Below are positions 51,281 through 62,998 of a DNA stretch of 64,000 bases, piece after piece (the first letter of the stretch is position 1; every line of letters begins with the position of its first letter). The notes beneath the pieces are model-generated. The model was not told where the DNA came from, did no database searches, and saw only the letters and a program-made list of their open reading frames with translations. The translations under genes and the position numbers were made by a program. The stretch comes from Porphyrobacter sp. CACIAM 03H1 (GTDB lineage Bacteria > Pseudomonadota > Alphaproteobacteria > Sphingomonadales > Sphingomonadaceae), in assembly GCF_002215495.1 (NCBI RefSeq), contig NZ_CP021378.1, positions 1,014,417 to 1,078,416 of the forward strand, read 5' to 3'.

Positions 51281-51287
51281 ATTCAAG

Positions 51288-52238
51288 CTAGCGCGGCCGG
51301 TAATCCGCAATGCCCCAGTCGATCCCGCCCTTGGGCATCTTCTCGCGGTTGATCACCGCCGAGAGATAGGCGCGCACGCCGTAAAGCGCCTTTTCGCCGC
51401 GCGGCACATAGGTGCGGCTGTTCCACGCCTCGGTCCCGCGCGCACGGACCTTGCGGCCGATCGCGCCGTAGATGCGCGCCGCCGAGAGCACCGCCCAGCG
51501 GCTGCGGAAGGGGAGCTTCGCCGCGCCCACCCGTGCCGCCGCCTCGTGCTTTTCGACCAGCGCCACCAGCCGTGCGGCCATTTCGGCCAGTTCCTTGCGG
51601 TGGTGCGGCTTGGTGTGCTGGCCGGGCTCGATATCCTGCTCCACCAGCCATTCGATCGGCAGATAGCAGCGCCCCGCCGCGTCGTCCTCGACGATGTCGC
51701 GGGCGATGTTGGAGAGCTGAAAGGCAAGGCCGAGATCGTTCGCCCGGTCGAGCGTCTCCTGATCGTCGGGCGAGACGCCCATCACCACCGCCATCATCAC
51801 GCCCACCGCGCCCGCGACATGGTAGCAATAGCGCAGCATGTCGGCCTCGGTGCGCGGGCGCCAGTCCTCGGCGTCGAGCTGGAAGCCGGCGATCACGTCC
51901 TCGGCCATTTGCGGGGTGAGGCCGACCTCGGCGGCGACCACGCCCAATGCGTCGAAGGCCGGATCGCCCGTGGGTTCGCCCGCGAAGGCCAGCGCGGTCA
52001 GACGGCGGATATGGGCGAGGCGTTCGGCGAGGTCGGACTGGTCGCCCAGTTCTCCGCCCAGTTCCTGGTTGTCGGCGATGTCGTCGGCCCGGCGGCACCA
52101 GGCGTAGAGCAGCCACGCCCGCTCGCGCGTCTCGCGGTCGAACAGGCGCGCGGCCGCGGAGAAGCTCTGCGAGCCGTGCTTGATCGTCAGCCGCGCGTGT
52201 TCGACCAGCGCGGCGCGGGTGGCGGCATCGACCCCCAT
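51288..52238 (-). CDS. crtB: Phytoene synthase
   Basis: Joins two geranylgeranyl diphosphates to make phytoene, the committed step of carotenoid synthesis. The 316-residue length is normal. The two Asp-rich metal-binding motifs are CRRADDIADNQELGG (first) and ARDIVEDDAAGRCYLP (second), with HGSQSFSAAARL and LSNIARDI typical for CrtB rather than squalene synthase. It is the last gene of crtY-crtI-LOG-crtB, ten bases after the LOG stop, and is followed by a palindromic repeat. Confidence 0.95.
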   Translation of the reverse strand: MGVDAATRAALVEHARLTIKHGSQSFSAAARLFDRETRERAWLLYAWCRRADDIADNQELGGELGDQSDLAERLAHIRRLTALAFAGEPTGDPAFDALGVVAAEVGLTPQMAEDVIAGFQLDAEDWRPRTEADMLRYCYHVAGAVGVMMAVVMGVSPDDQETLDRANDLGLAFQLSNIARDIVEDDAAGRCYLPIEWLVEQDIEPGQHTKPHHRKELAEMAARLVALVEKHEAAARVGAAKLPFRSRWAVLSAARIYGAIGRKVRARGTEAWNSRTYVPRGEKALYGVRAYLSAVINREKMPKGGIDWGIADYRPR

Positions 52239-52248
52239 GACGCGTACC

Positions 52249-52830
52249 CTACAGCTCCTCGGCCTTCATGCGGAAGATCGGGGTGTGCGGCTGGTAGGCT
52301 TCCATCTTGGCGAGCAATTCGTGGATCGAGGTCGCCGCGATCAGGATGTTCTGGTGCGCGGGCCGCACGAAGCCGACCGCCGCCATCTTGGCGTTGAAGG
52401 CGAGGAGATCGTCGTAGAAGCCGAAAGCGTTGAGCAGGCCCACGGGCTTGGAGTGGTAGCCCAGCTGCGACCAGCTCATCGCCTCCCACAGCTCGTCCAT
52501 CGTGCCCACCCCGCCGGGGATGGTGACGAAGCCGTCGGAGAGGTCGGTAAAGCGCTGCTTCCTCTCGTGCATCCCGCCGACCGTGATCAGCTCGTCGCAG
52601 TCGTGGTTGGCGACTTCGGCCTTCACCAGATGCTCGGGAATGATCCCGATCACCTCGCCGCCGTTGTCCTTGGCCCCCTTGGCGACGGCGCCCATCAGGC
52701 CCAGCCTGCCCCCGCCATAGACGACCCCGATCCCGCGCCGCGCGAGTTCGGTGCCGACGTCAAGGGCGAGCTGGATGTAGCGCGGATCCTCGGGCGAGGC
52801 CGATCCGCAGTAGACGGCAAGACGTTTCAC
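52249..52830 (-). CDS. LOG family protein (cytokinin riboside 5'-monophosphate phosphoribohydrolase type)
   Basis: A 193-residue Rossmann-like protein with the LOG signatures GGGRLGLMGAVA and PGGVGTMDELWEAMSWSQLG. Members cleave AMP or cytokinin ribotides to the free base and ribose 5-phosphate. It starts with GTG 52830, overlapping the crtI stop (GTGA), and ends ten bases before crtB, so it is fully embedded in the carotenoid operon. No carotenoid step is known for this family; a housekeeping nucleotide-salvage role carried along in the operon, or an unrecognised link to pigment regulation, are the options. Confidence 0.92.
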   Translation of the reverse strand: MKRLAVYCGSASPEDPRYIQLALDVGTELARRGIGVVYGGGRLGLMGAVAKGAKDNGGEVIGIIPEHLVKAEVANHDCDELITVGGMHERKQRFTDLSDGFVTIPGGVGTMDELWEAMSWSQLGYHSKPVGLLNAFGFYDDLLAFNAKMAAVGFVRPAHQNILIAATSIHELLAKMEAYQPHTPIFRMKAEEL

Positions 52831-54389
52831 GCAGGCACCCTCGCCAGATCCTCCAGCATCAGCCCCGCCGTCGCCTTGGCGCTGCCGACCACGCCCGGGA
52901 TGCCCGCACCCGGGTGCGTGCCCGCGCCGACGAGGTAGTAGTTCTCGATCACGTCGTCGCGGTTGTGGCCGCGCAGCCAGGCGCTCTGCCACAGCACGGG
53001 TTCGAGGCTGAAGGCGCTGCCCATGTGGGCGTTGAGATCGGCCTTGAAGTCCTTGGGCGCGTAGCTGAACTTGGTGACGATCCGCGAGTGGATGTCGGGG
53101 ATCAGGCGCCGCTCCAGCTCGTCGAGGATCATCTTCTCGAGCCGCGGGCCGACCTCGTCCCAGTCGAGCGGCATCTTGCCCATGTGGCTGACCGGCACCA
53201 GCGCGTAGAAGGTGCTTTTGCCCTCGGGCGCCATCGAGGGATCGGTGACGGTCGGGTGGTGAAGGTAGATCGCGAAATCCTCGGGCACCACGCCGTTCTT
53301 GTAGATGTCGTCGAGCAGGCCCTTGTAGCGCTTGGCGAACAAAATCATGTGGTGCGGGATGCCGGGCCATGTGCCCTCGATCCCGAAATGCACCACGAAG
53401 AGGCTGGGCGAGAAGCTCTTGCGGCCCAGCGACTTGGCCATCTGCTTGCCTCGTGCGCTCTGCGACATCAGGTCCTTGTAGGAATGCATGATGTCGGCAT
53501 TGCTGGCGACCGCGTCGAACCGCTGGCGGAAGCCGCTCTTCGTTTCCACTTCCGTGGCGCGGGTTCCCAGCGTGTGGACCTGCACCACCGGATCGCCGAC
53601 GCGCATCGTGCCGCCGAGCCGCTCGAAATGGCGCACCATCCCCGCGATCAGCCGGTTGGTGCCGCCGCGCGCCCACCACACGCCGCCATCCTTCTCCAGC
53701 TTGTGGATGAGGGCGTAGATCGAGGAGGTGTTCATCGGGTTGCCGCCGACCAGCAGCGTGTGGAAGCTCAGGGCCTCGCGCAGCTTCTCGTTCTCGACAT
53801 AGCTCGACACCATCGAATAGACCGAACGCCACGCCTGTTCGCGGATCAGCGCGGGGGCGGCCTTGAGCATCGACTTGAAGTCGAGGAAGGGCTTGGTGCC
53901 GAGCTTCAGGTAGCCCTCGCGATAGACCCGCTCGGAATATTCGAGGAAGCGCGCATAGCCCGCCACGTCGGCGGGGTTCAGCTTGGCGATCTCGGCGTTG
54001 AGGCTCGCCTCGTCGTTCGAATAGTCGAAGTTCGTGCCGTCGGGCCAGTTGAGGCGGTAGAAGGGCATGACCTTCATCAGCTCGACATCTTCGGAAATGT
54101 CGTGGCCGGTGAGCTGCCAGAGCTCCTCGAGGCACGGCGGGTCGGTGATGACGGTCGGGCCCGCGTCGAAGGTGAAGCCGTCCTTCTCCCAAAAATAGGC
54201 GCGCCCGCCGGGCTTGTCGCGGCTTTCGATCACCGTGGTGGCGATGCCCGCCGATTGCAGGCGGATCGCCAGCGCCATGCCGCCGAAACCGGCGCCGATC
54301 ACGCAGGCGGTGCGGCCTTCGTAGCGTGCCGCGAGCGCGGGGTTCACGCCCTTCGCGCCCGCAAGGTTGAGCTTCGCATCGGCGTTCAT
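52827..54389 (-). CDS. crtI: Phytoene desaturase
   Basis: FAD-dependent desaturase that converts phytoene through several steps to lycopene (or neurosporene). The 520-residue length is usual. The dinucleotide-binding N-terminus is CVIGAGFGGMALAIRLQSAG, followed by ESRDKPGGRAYFWEKDGFTFDAGPTVI. The C-terminal carotenoid signature NYYLVGAGTHPGAGIPGVVGSAK is intact. It starts inside the crtY stop (ATGA overlap) and its stop overlaps the LOG start, so three genes are chained by 4-base overlaps. The protein is membrane-associated. Confidence 0.96.
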   Translation of the reverse strand: MNADAKLNLAGAKGVNPALAARYEGRTACVIGAGFGGMALAIRLQSAGIATTVIESRDKPGGRAYFWEKDGFTFDAGPTVITDPPCLEELWQLTGHDISEDVELMKVMPFYRLNWPDGTNFDYSNDEASLNAEIAKLNPADVAGYARFLEYSERVYREGYLKLGTKPFLDFKSMLKAAPALIREQAWRSVYSMVSSYVENEKLREALSFHTLLVGGNPMNTSSIYALIHKLEKDGGVWWARGGTNRLIAGMVRHFERLGGTMRVGDPVVQVHTLGTRATEVETKSGFRQRFDAVASNADIMHSYKDLMSQSARGKQMAKSLGRKSFSPSLFVVHFGIEGTWPGIPHHMILFAKRYKGLLDDIYKNGVVPEDFAIYLHHPTVTDPSMAPEGKSTFYALVPVSHMGKMPLDWDEVGPRLEKMILDELERRLIPDIHSRIVTKFSYAPKDFKADLNAHMGSAFSLEPVLWQSAWLRGHNRDDVIENYYLVGAGTHPGAGIPGVVGSAKATAGLMLEDLARVPA

Positions 54390-55633
54390 GCCGGGGTCTC
54401 CATGTTGAGAGGCTTGCCTGAAGAGAACAGCGCGCGGATCGCGCGCGGAATAGCTACGGGGGGCTTGCCGGTAAGGATGCGCAAGCGATCGGGCCAGGTG
54501 GAGCGGCCCGCGTAGAAGCGTTCTACCAGCCGGCCCTTGAGCGCGTAGAAATGCTCGAAGACGACCACGCGCTTGTCGGGTTCGGCGGCCTCGAACAGCA
54601 TCCGGCTGAGCATCCGGTAATAGGCGGTCGCGCCCCAGTGGCGGGTCGCGCGGCGCTTGCAGAAGGCGGCGAGCTCACTGCCCGACACGTCAGGCCGCCG
54701 CGCCAGCAGCCCGGCGATGGCGAGCGCGTTGTCGACCGCGAAGGGCAGGGTGTAGCTCGTCAGCGGGTGCGAGAAGCCGCCCCGCGCGCCCGCCAGCGCC
54801 ACCCCGGGGATCGCGACCTCGGCGAGCGCCGCGCGGAAATCCCCGCCCGAGATCACCGGCAGGATGCCCGCCTCCTGGTCGATCACCTCGCCCTGCCAGC
54901 CGTGACGGCGGGCATATTCGGCGACGCGGCCCTTGAGCACCTCGGCGTCCATCTTCGGCTGGTCGGCATAATAGGTGTCCTCGACGAACACCTCGGTCGG
55001 CGAGAGGGGGAGGACATAGACGAAGCGGTAGGCCGCGCCGTTCCCGTGGGGCGCGACCTGATCGACGCTCGCATCCATGATCACGGGGCGGGTGAGGCCG
55101 TGGGGTGTCTCGCAGCGGAAATGCTGGCCGAGGAACACCTGCCAGCCGCCCGCGAGATGTTTCGAGGACTTGAATGCGCGGCAATCGATCACCCGCTTCG
55201 CCGCCAGCCGGGTGCCGTCAGCCAGCGTCACCCCGCCCGCATCGAGACCGGCGACCTTGGTGCCGAGCATCACGCGGCCTTCCGCCAGCTCCGCCATCAG
55301 CGCGCGGTGGAACTCGGCGCTGGCGAGCGAGCGGTAGGCGGTCGGCAGCGTGCGGCCGAGGCCGGGGAAGGTGATGTCATAGCCCTCGTCCCAGCCGTTG
55401 AGCGCGAAGCCCGCCATCAGGCCGCGCGCCTTGGGGCGGATGTCGGTCTCGAACCAGCTCCAGCGGTGGTGCCCGCCGAGCGTGCGCCCGGCCTCGATCA
55501 CGAGGAAGCGGCAGCCGGGCACGTGGCGGTGCAGCGCGAGCGCGATCAGCCCACCCGCAAGGCCTCCGCCGACGATCACCACGTCGTGGGGGGCGGCAGC
55601 GGCTGCGGCGGGGCTGGCGGGTGAATCGACCAT
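54386..55633 (-). CDS. crtY: Lycopene beta-cyclase
   Basis: Forms beta-ionone rings at the ends of lycopene to give beta-carotene. The 415-residue length is normal for proteobacterial CrtY. Seen are the flavin-binding entry HDVVIVGGGLAGGLIALALH, FLVIEAGRTLGGHHRWSWFE, the DCRAFKSS segment and GARGGFSHPLTSYTLP. I chose ATG 55633; a GTG at 55639 is two codons earlier. It is the first gene of the carotenoid operon, divergent from the MipA/OmpV gene with a 212-base gap that must hold both promoters. Confidence 0.93.
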   Translation of the reverse strand: MVDSPASPAAAAAAPHDVVIVGGGLAGGLIALALHRHVPGCRFLVIEAGRTLGGHHRWSWFETDIRPKARGLMAGFALNGWDEGYDITFPGLGRTLPTAYRSLASAEFHRALMAELAEGRVMLGTKVAGLDAGGVTLADGTRLAAKRVIDCRAFKSSKHLAGGWQVFLGQHFRCETPHGLTRPVIMDASVDQVAPHGNGAAYRFVYVLPLSPTEVFVEDTYYADQPKMDAEVLKGRVAEYARRHGWQGEVIDQEAGILPVISGGDFRAALAEVAIPGVALAGARGGFSHPLTSYTLPFAVDNALAIAGLLARRPDVSGSELAAFCKRRATRHWGATAYYRMLSRMLFEAAEPDKRVVVFEHFYALKGRLVERFYAGRSTWPDRLRILTGKPPVAIPRAIRALFSSGKPLNMETPA

Positions 55634-55845
55634 CTGCACAATGCCCTAGGCGAGCGGTGCGCAATGGGCAATCGCGCTGCGCCCCGTCGCGCATTTGCCA
55701 TGTTGCAACATCACGCGCGGGAACCTATGCGCGCGCCGCCGTTTCTCGCACCAGATCGCGCATGGCCCGGGCCGGGGTGCCCGCGCCCCCGCGCAGGAAT
55801 GTGCAGGAACCGCCCCGAATTCCCCGCAAGAACAAGGATCGCACC

Positions 55846-56808
55846 ATGTCACCTCGCCCGGCCCTCGCCCCGCTCGCCCTCCTCGCCGCGCTGACGGCAA
55901 CCCCCGCGCTTGCCGCCGGGGATGAAGGCACAGCGGACCGCGAGGCGGCGGCCGAGGCCGAGATCGTCACCGTCGCCGCGCAGGCCGCGCCGCAGGGTGC
56001 CCCCGCCGGATCGCCCCTGCCCTTCGCCTTCACCAAGCCGGTGTTCGACGACACCTGGGCGACCATCGGCCTCGGCGCGGGGCTGGTGCCGAGCTATGCC
56101 GGGTCCGACGACTACATCGCCTTCCCCCTGCCGCTGATCGTCGGCCGCGTCGGCGGGGTCGGGATCAGCCCCAACGGCCCCGGCTTCCTGATCGATCTCA
56201 ACCCCGGCAAGCCCGGCCTCGTGCCGCAGAAGGGCGCGCGTGTCGCCTTCGGCCCGGCCTTCCGTTTCCGCAACGACCGCAATGTCCAGATCAAGGACGA
56301 TGTCGTGGCACGCGCGGGCAAGCTCGATGCCGCGCTCGAGGCAGGCGGTCATGTCGGGCTGGTGTGGCGCAGCGTCGCCAAGCGGCTCGACCAGCTGAGC
56401 GTGGGCGTGCAGGCGCGCTGGGACATGCTCGGCGCGCATGAGGGCATGGTGATCGAACCCCAGATCACCTACCGCGCCGCGGTGGGCCGCAGCTTCGTGC
56501 TCCAGGCTCAGGCCAGCGCCGAGTTCGTCGACGACAATTTCGCCGATTACTATTTCACCGTCAGCCCCGCGCAGGCGCTCGCCACCGGGCTGCCGCGCTT
56601 CCGCGCAGATGGCGGGCTCAACCGTGTCGGCACCACGGCGATCCTCTCCTACGATCTCGACCGCAACCCGCTGAACGGCGGGTGGGGCCTGACCGGCGTG
56701 GGCGGCTATTCGCGGCTGATCGGCGACAGCGCCGACACGCCCTACACGCGGCTGCGCGGGGACGCGAATCAGTTCATCCTCGGCCTCGGCCTGTCCTACA
56801 CCTTCTGA
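55846..56808 (+). CDS. MipA/OmpV family outer-membrane protein
   Basis: A 320-residue beta-barrel protein with signal peptide MSPRPALAPLALLAALTATPALAAG. The family opening TWATIGLGAGLVPSYAGSDDYIAFPLPLI is followed by alternating strands (GFLIDLNPGKPG, FGPAFRFRNDRN) and the terminal QFILGLGLSYTF, which is the usual outer-membrane assembly signal. MipA is known as a scaffold for murein enzymes and OmpV as a small porin; which applies here is unknown. ATG 55846 has AAGGATCG upstream. The upstream gap is shared with crtY. Confidence 0.9.
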   Translation: MSPRPALAPLALLAALTATPALAAGDEGTADREAAAEAEIVTVAAQAAPQGAPAGSPLPFAFTKPVFDDTWATIGLGAGLVPSYAGSDDYIAFPLPLIVGRVGGVGISPNGPGFLIDLNPGKPGLVPQKGARVAFGPAFRFRNDRNVQIKDDVVARAGKLDAALEAGGHVGLVWRSVAKRLDQLSVGVQARWDMLGAHEGMVIEPQITYRAAVGRSFVLQAQASAEFVDDNFADYYFTVSPAQALATGLPRFRADGGLNRVGTTAILSYDLDRNPLNGGWGLTGVGGYSRLIGDSADTPYTRLRGDANQFILGLGLSYTF

Positions 56809-56891
56809 TCCGCGCCCCTGACGCTCTTGCCTTGATCGCCCGGGCGCGCCATCAGGTGCGCGGGGTCGATCGAGGCGAGGGAGACAGGATC

Positions 56892-60228
<3,337 letters not shown>

Positions 60229-60238
60229 GGCGCACAAG

Positions 60239-60275
60239 TCCCCCTCCCGCTCGCGGGAGGGGTCAGGGGTGGGCC
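60239..60275. repeat. Dispersed CCCTCCCGC repeat, family C copy 2
   Basis: CCCCCTCCCGC TC GCGGGAGGGG hairpin followed by GTCAGGGGTGGGC. It lies 11 bases after the thiC stop and may act as its transcription end. Confidence 0.75.
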
Positions 60276-60319
60276 AGCGGGCCGCGAGGCCCGCGCCCGG
60301 ACATGAGGGGGGAAGTGAC

Positions 60320-60790
60320 ATGACCAAGGTTAGGTCCATCGCGCTGGCTCTGGCGGCAGGCGCATTCGTGCAGGCTCCGGCGCAGGCGCAGCAGGTCGAC
60401 TGGGCGGCGGCCAAGGCGGCGTTCGACGCGCCGAGAAGCCAGCCGCCCAAGGCCGTCACCCGCGGTGATCTGATCGCCTGCAACGTGTTCTGGACCGAAT
60501 GGATGCGCCAGGGCGTCGGCCCGGCGACAATTGCGAAGGAACGCGGAGCCGATGTCCATCCTGGGCTGCTCGAACAGAATGTCTATGCCAACATGACCTC
60601 GACCGGCCTGCGGCTCGCCACCAAGGTTCCGGGCGAGGATATGGCGCAGATCAGAGCCCAGACCGACGCGATGACACGCCAGATGGAGCGCGCGGCCGAC
60701 GAGACGGTGAGCAAGGCGCTGAAGGGCGACATGGGCACGATGCTGGGCATCATGGGTCTGCTGGGCAGCTGCCAGATCATGCCGGACTGA
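60320..60790 (+). CDS. Exported hypothetical protein
   Basis: A 156-residue protein with signal peptide MTKVRSIALALAAGAFVQAPAQAQ, followed by a helical domain containing a possible disulfide pair (LIACNVFW and the terminal SCQIMPD). The pattern EDMAQIRAQTDAMTRQMERAADE suggests an amphipathic helix. I do not recognise a family. ATG 60320 has GGGGGGAAG upstream. It lies between two family C repeats. Confidence 0.6.
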   Translation: MTKVRSIALALAAGAFVQAPAQAQQVDWAAAKAAFDAPRSQPPKAVTRGDLIACNVFWTEWMRQGVGPATIAKERGADVHPGLLEQNVYANMTSTGLRLATKVPGEDMAQIRAQTDAMTRQMERAADETVSKALKGDMGTMLGIMGLLGSCQIMPD

Positions 60791-60809
60791 GCGCAATCAG
60801 AGCCCCGCG

Positions 60810-60852
60810 CCCACCCCAACCCCTCCCGCTTGCGGGAGGGGCAGGGGGTGGG
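60810..60852. repeat. Dispersed CCCTCCCGC repeat, family C copy 3
   Basis: CCCACCCCAACCCCTCCCGC TT GCGGGAGGGGCAGGGGGTGGG: a symmetric arrangement with inner hairpin and outer CCCACC/GGTGGG arms. It lies between the two small exported-protein genes. Confidence 0.8.
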
Positions 60853-60886
60853 TAACCTTCCGGCCTTCAAGGGGGAGGGAACCACG

Positions 60887-61363
60887 ATGCACCACGCCAC
60901 TATCCGCCGCGCCGGGATTGCCCTCGCGCTTTCGCTCGCCGCCGCCACCGCCGCCCATGCCGAGGCGCCGCCCAAGCAGACCCTGATGCCCGAGCATCCC
61001 GAGGCCCGTGCCTTCCAGGAGATGGCGGGCTTCTCCGACGCGGTGGTGCACGGGGACACCATCCACCTCTCGGGCGTGGTCGCGGGGCCGGCCCCGGGCG
61101 AGGACAGCCTCCAGCCCGGCTACGAGCGCGCCTTCGCCCGGCTCGATGCGATCATCAGGCGGCTCGGCGCGACGTGGGACGACGTGCTGGTGTTCGACAC
61201 CTTCCACAAGGGCCCGGTCGCAGCCCAGGTCGAGGCGCTGCTGCCGGTCAAGAACCGCTACATCAAGGCCCCCTTCCCGACCTGGACCGCAGTGGGCGTG
61301 AGCGACCTCTATTCTGCCGACGCGGTGACGGAGATCAAGCTTGTGTTGCGAAGGCCGAAGTAG
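60887..61363 (+). CDS. Exported RidA/YjgF-like protein
   Basis: A 158-residue protein with signal peptide MHHATIRRAGIALALSLAAATAAHAE and a RidA (chorismate-mutase-like) fold: GFSDAVVHGDTIHLSGVVAG, AFARLDAIIRRLGATWDDVL and the closing PTWTAVGVSDLYSADAVTEIKLV. RidA proteins normally hydrolyse reactive enamines in the cytoplasm; here the catalytic Arg of the R-V-E-I-x-A motif is replaced (TEIKLV), so deaminase activity is doubtful. GGGGGAGGGA precedes ATG 60887. Exported RidA-like proteins are of unknown role. Confidence 0.82.
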   Translation: MHHATIRRAGIALALSLAAATAAHAEAPPKQTLMPEHPEARAFQEMAGFSDAVVHGDTIHLSGVVAGPAPGEDSLQPGYERAFARLDAIIRRLGATWDDVLVFDTFHKGPVAAQVEALLPVKNRYIKAPFPTWTAVGVSDLYSADAVTEIKLVLRRPK

Positions 61364-61677
61364 TGGCTCTTCAGCCAATTGAGGTCAATCAAAGGCTGAA
61401 CAAGGAGTCGCATGATCCGTGGAACAACGAAAGCGGTCATGAAAATCCCGTCAACGCTAGCGTGATGAGAAATTCGATTCCGCACAAAGACTTAACGTTT
61501 AAGCATATGGATTCTTAAGAAGATTCCTTGACATGCAGATAGCTTTATGCGACCTTCAGGATGGTAGGCAACGCCGGATAAGCCCTGCAATTTGAGGACA
61601 CGGACAGATTGCCCCTTGCATGACGGTTGCCCAACGGATGGTGGCCTAACAGCATGTAAGGTTCGGGTGCCGGGGGC
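61364..61677. other. AT-richer intergenic stretch; no supported gene
   Basis: A 314-base gap with visibly lower GC than the flanks. It holds TTGAGGACAC at 61592-61601, a 10-base word repeated directly at 62532-62541 on the other side of the DUF3800 gene. I see no coding sequence or known RNA. Confidence 0.4.
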
Positions 61678-62541
61678 CTACCACCTTACGAATTCGTAGC
61701 CGTAATGTTCGAATATTCGACGCTGCTCGGGCGTGAGTTTTGCCTTCGATGGGGGCGTGGGAAATAGCGCCACTCCAAAATCACGTTGGGTCCCGTGCTC
61801 CTTCGCCATAATCGGTCGAAGCGCTTGGGCTGGTCCCATGTCCCAAACGCCGGGGCCTAAACAATCGATTGCTTGGTAGAATGCGCTTGCAACAAAATCG
61901 GCCAACTGGAGGCCAGCCCTCTGCTCGTGAGGAAAAGCCTCCATCAAGTCCCAGTTTAGCAGTGCAGTAACTGGCTCGCGTTTCGTCAGAAAAAGTTGTC
62001 CGCCTTGCTGTTGGTGGCGAAGGTACCACTGATAGGCTGCTGTTTGGCTGTATCGATGGCCGCCGCGTTCTGAGAACTCGAGCTTTATCGACTTCCTTTC
62101 TCCATAATCGGCTATTGTGCGCGCTTCACAAAAAGCAGTGACGCGTTCCAGCAACAGCCGAGTGCACCAATTGTAGAACCACTGCTGAGAAGAGATCTTA
62201 GCTGCCCGCGGATTGTAGTATCCCCTCATATTCTTCTTATTCGAGCAAATCGCAAACCCGCGCACTGGCAAGCCTGCAATTTGAGTGCCTGCTGAAAGTT
62301 TTCGCTTGGGTGAGAGCGTTCGGTAGTGAAGGTCTTGGCGTTGTCTGATACCGAGATCAGAGATTATGGATTGAACCCAATCGACCACGTGTGGCTCGCG
62401 GATCGACTTCATCACTACGGCGCTAACCACTAGCCACTCGCTTGCGCCATTCTCGTCCATCGGTCGCACACGCTTTAGGCCGGGATCGCCCGCCTCATCG
62501 ATATAAGCTACGTAGCCGTATTCTTTGGGACTTGAGGACAC
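61678..62541 (-). CDS. DUF3800 domain protein
   Basis: A 287-residue protein with the DUF3800 hallmarks: YIDEAGDPG near the N-terminus and LQLADFVASAFYQAID towards the C-terminus. These carry acidic residues of an RNase H-like fold (Asp15 and the Asp of LADF). The biochemical function of DUF3800 is not established; such genes are frequent on mobile or defence-associated islands. Base composition and codon use are clearly AT-richer than all neighbours, suggesting transfer. The start is GTG 62541 within the TTGAGGACAC word, with no clear ribosome site. It has no partner gene. Confidence 0.85.
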   Translation of the reverse strand: MSSSPKEYGYVAYIDEAGDPGLKRVRPMDENGASEWLVVSAVVMKSIREPHVVDWVQSIISDLGIRQRQDLHYRTLSPKRKLSAGTQIAGLPVRGFAICSNKKNMRGYYNPRAAKISSQQWFYNWCTRLLLERVTAFCEARTIADYGERKSIKLEFSERGGHRYSQTAAYQWYLRHQQQGGQLFLTKREPVTALLNWDLMEAFPHEQRAGLQLADFVASAFYQAIDCLGPGVWDMGPAQALRPIMAKEHGTQRDFGVALFPTPPSKAKLTPEQRRIFEHYGYEFVRW

Positions 62542-62750
62542 TTAGGCAGCAAATCATCAAATGATGTGCTGGTCAATCCAGCAAGTCCAACGACATTTCC
62601 GGTCGAGATGCCTGATACAGCGACTAGGCATTTGAGAGCGAGGAGCTTGGCAAGCCATTCGGTCCCGAGCTTGAGGTCAGAAGTAGAGCTGACACTGGCA
62701 AGCTCGTTCCAGTTTCTGGCTGCTAATTCAAAGGCCTGGTAAACCTCCGG
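62508..62750 (-). pseudogene. Possible remnant of a small gene upstream of DUF3800
   Basis: An 81-codon frame without an ATG, GTG or TTG near its beginning, closed upstream by TAA (62753-62751) and ending in TAG at 62508. It thus overlaps the DUF3800 start by 34 bases. The translation looks protein-like (for example EVYQAFELAARNWNELASVS and AKLLALKCLVAVSGIS). It may be the tail of a gene cut off at the island boundary. Chance cannot be excluded. Confidence 0.3.
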
Positions 62751-62824
62751 TTACCCTCCCACGGAAGCGAGCCTGCGCTCGGTTCGTCGCAAATTCTCCC
62801 CCACCCAGATGAGGAGAGATCGCC

Positions 62825-62956
62825 ATGACCAACCACCACAAGGACATGCGTCAGGATCGCCGCGAGGACGGTCTAAACAACCAGAATTCTGGGCGCAATC
62901 ACGCTAGCCAGGAGGCTGCGAGCTACCCTCGCGGCAAGGACAGTCCGCGCCGCTAA
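62825..62956 (+). CDS. Small hydrophilic protein, 43 residues
   Basis: ATG 62825 is preceded by GATGAGGAGAGATCGCC, an excellent ribosome site, and the frame ends at TAA 62956. The product is rich in Arg, Asn, Asp and His, starting MTNHHKDMRQDRREDG and ending YPRGKDSPRR, with no hydrophobic core, so it is probably disordered or DNA/RNA-associated. I do not recognise it. It sits between the lower-GC patch and the helix-turn-helix gene. Confidence 0.55.
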   Translation: MTNHHKDMRQDRREDGLNNQNSGRNHASQEAASYPRGKDSPRR

Positions 62957-62998
62957 GGCCCCTTTCCTACACCCCCCACCCCGAGTCATCCTCCCCCG

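Noticed and set aside
61174..61518. A 114-codon frame running out of the RidA-like gene
   Set aside because: Most of it is the RidA gene in the wrong frame; the tail lies in the AT-richer gap without coding character.
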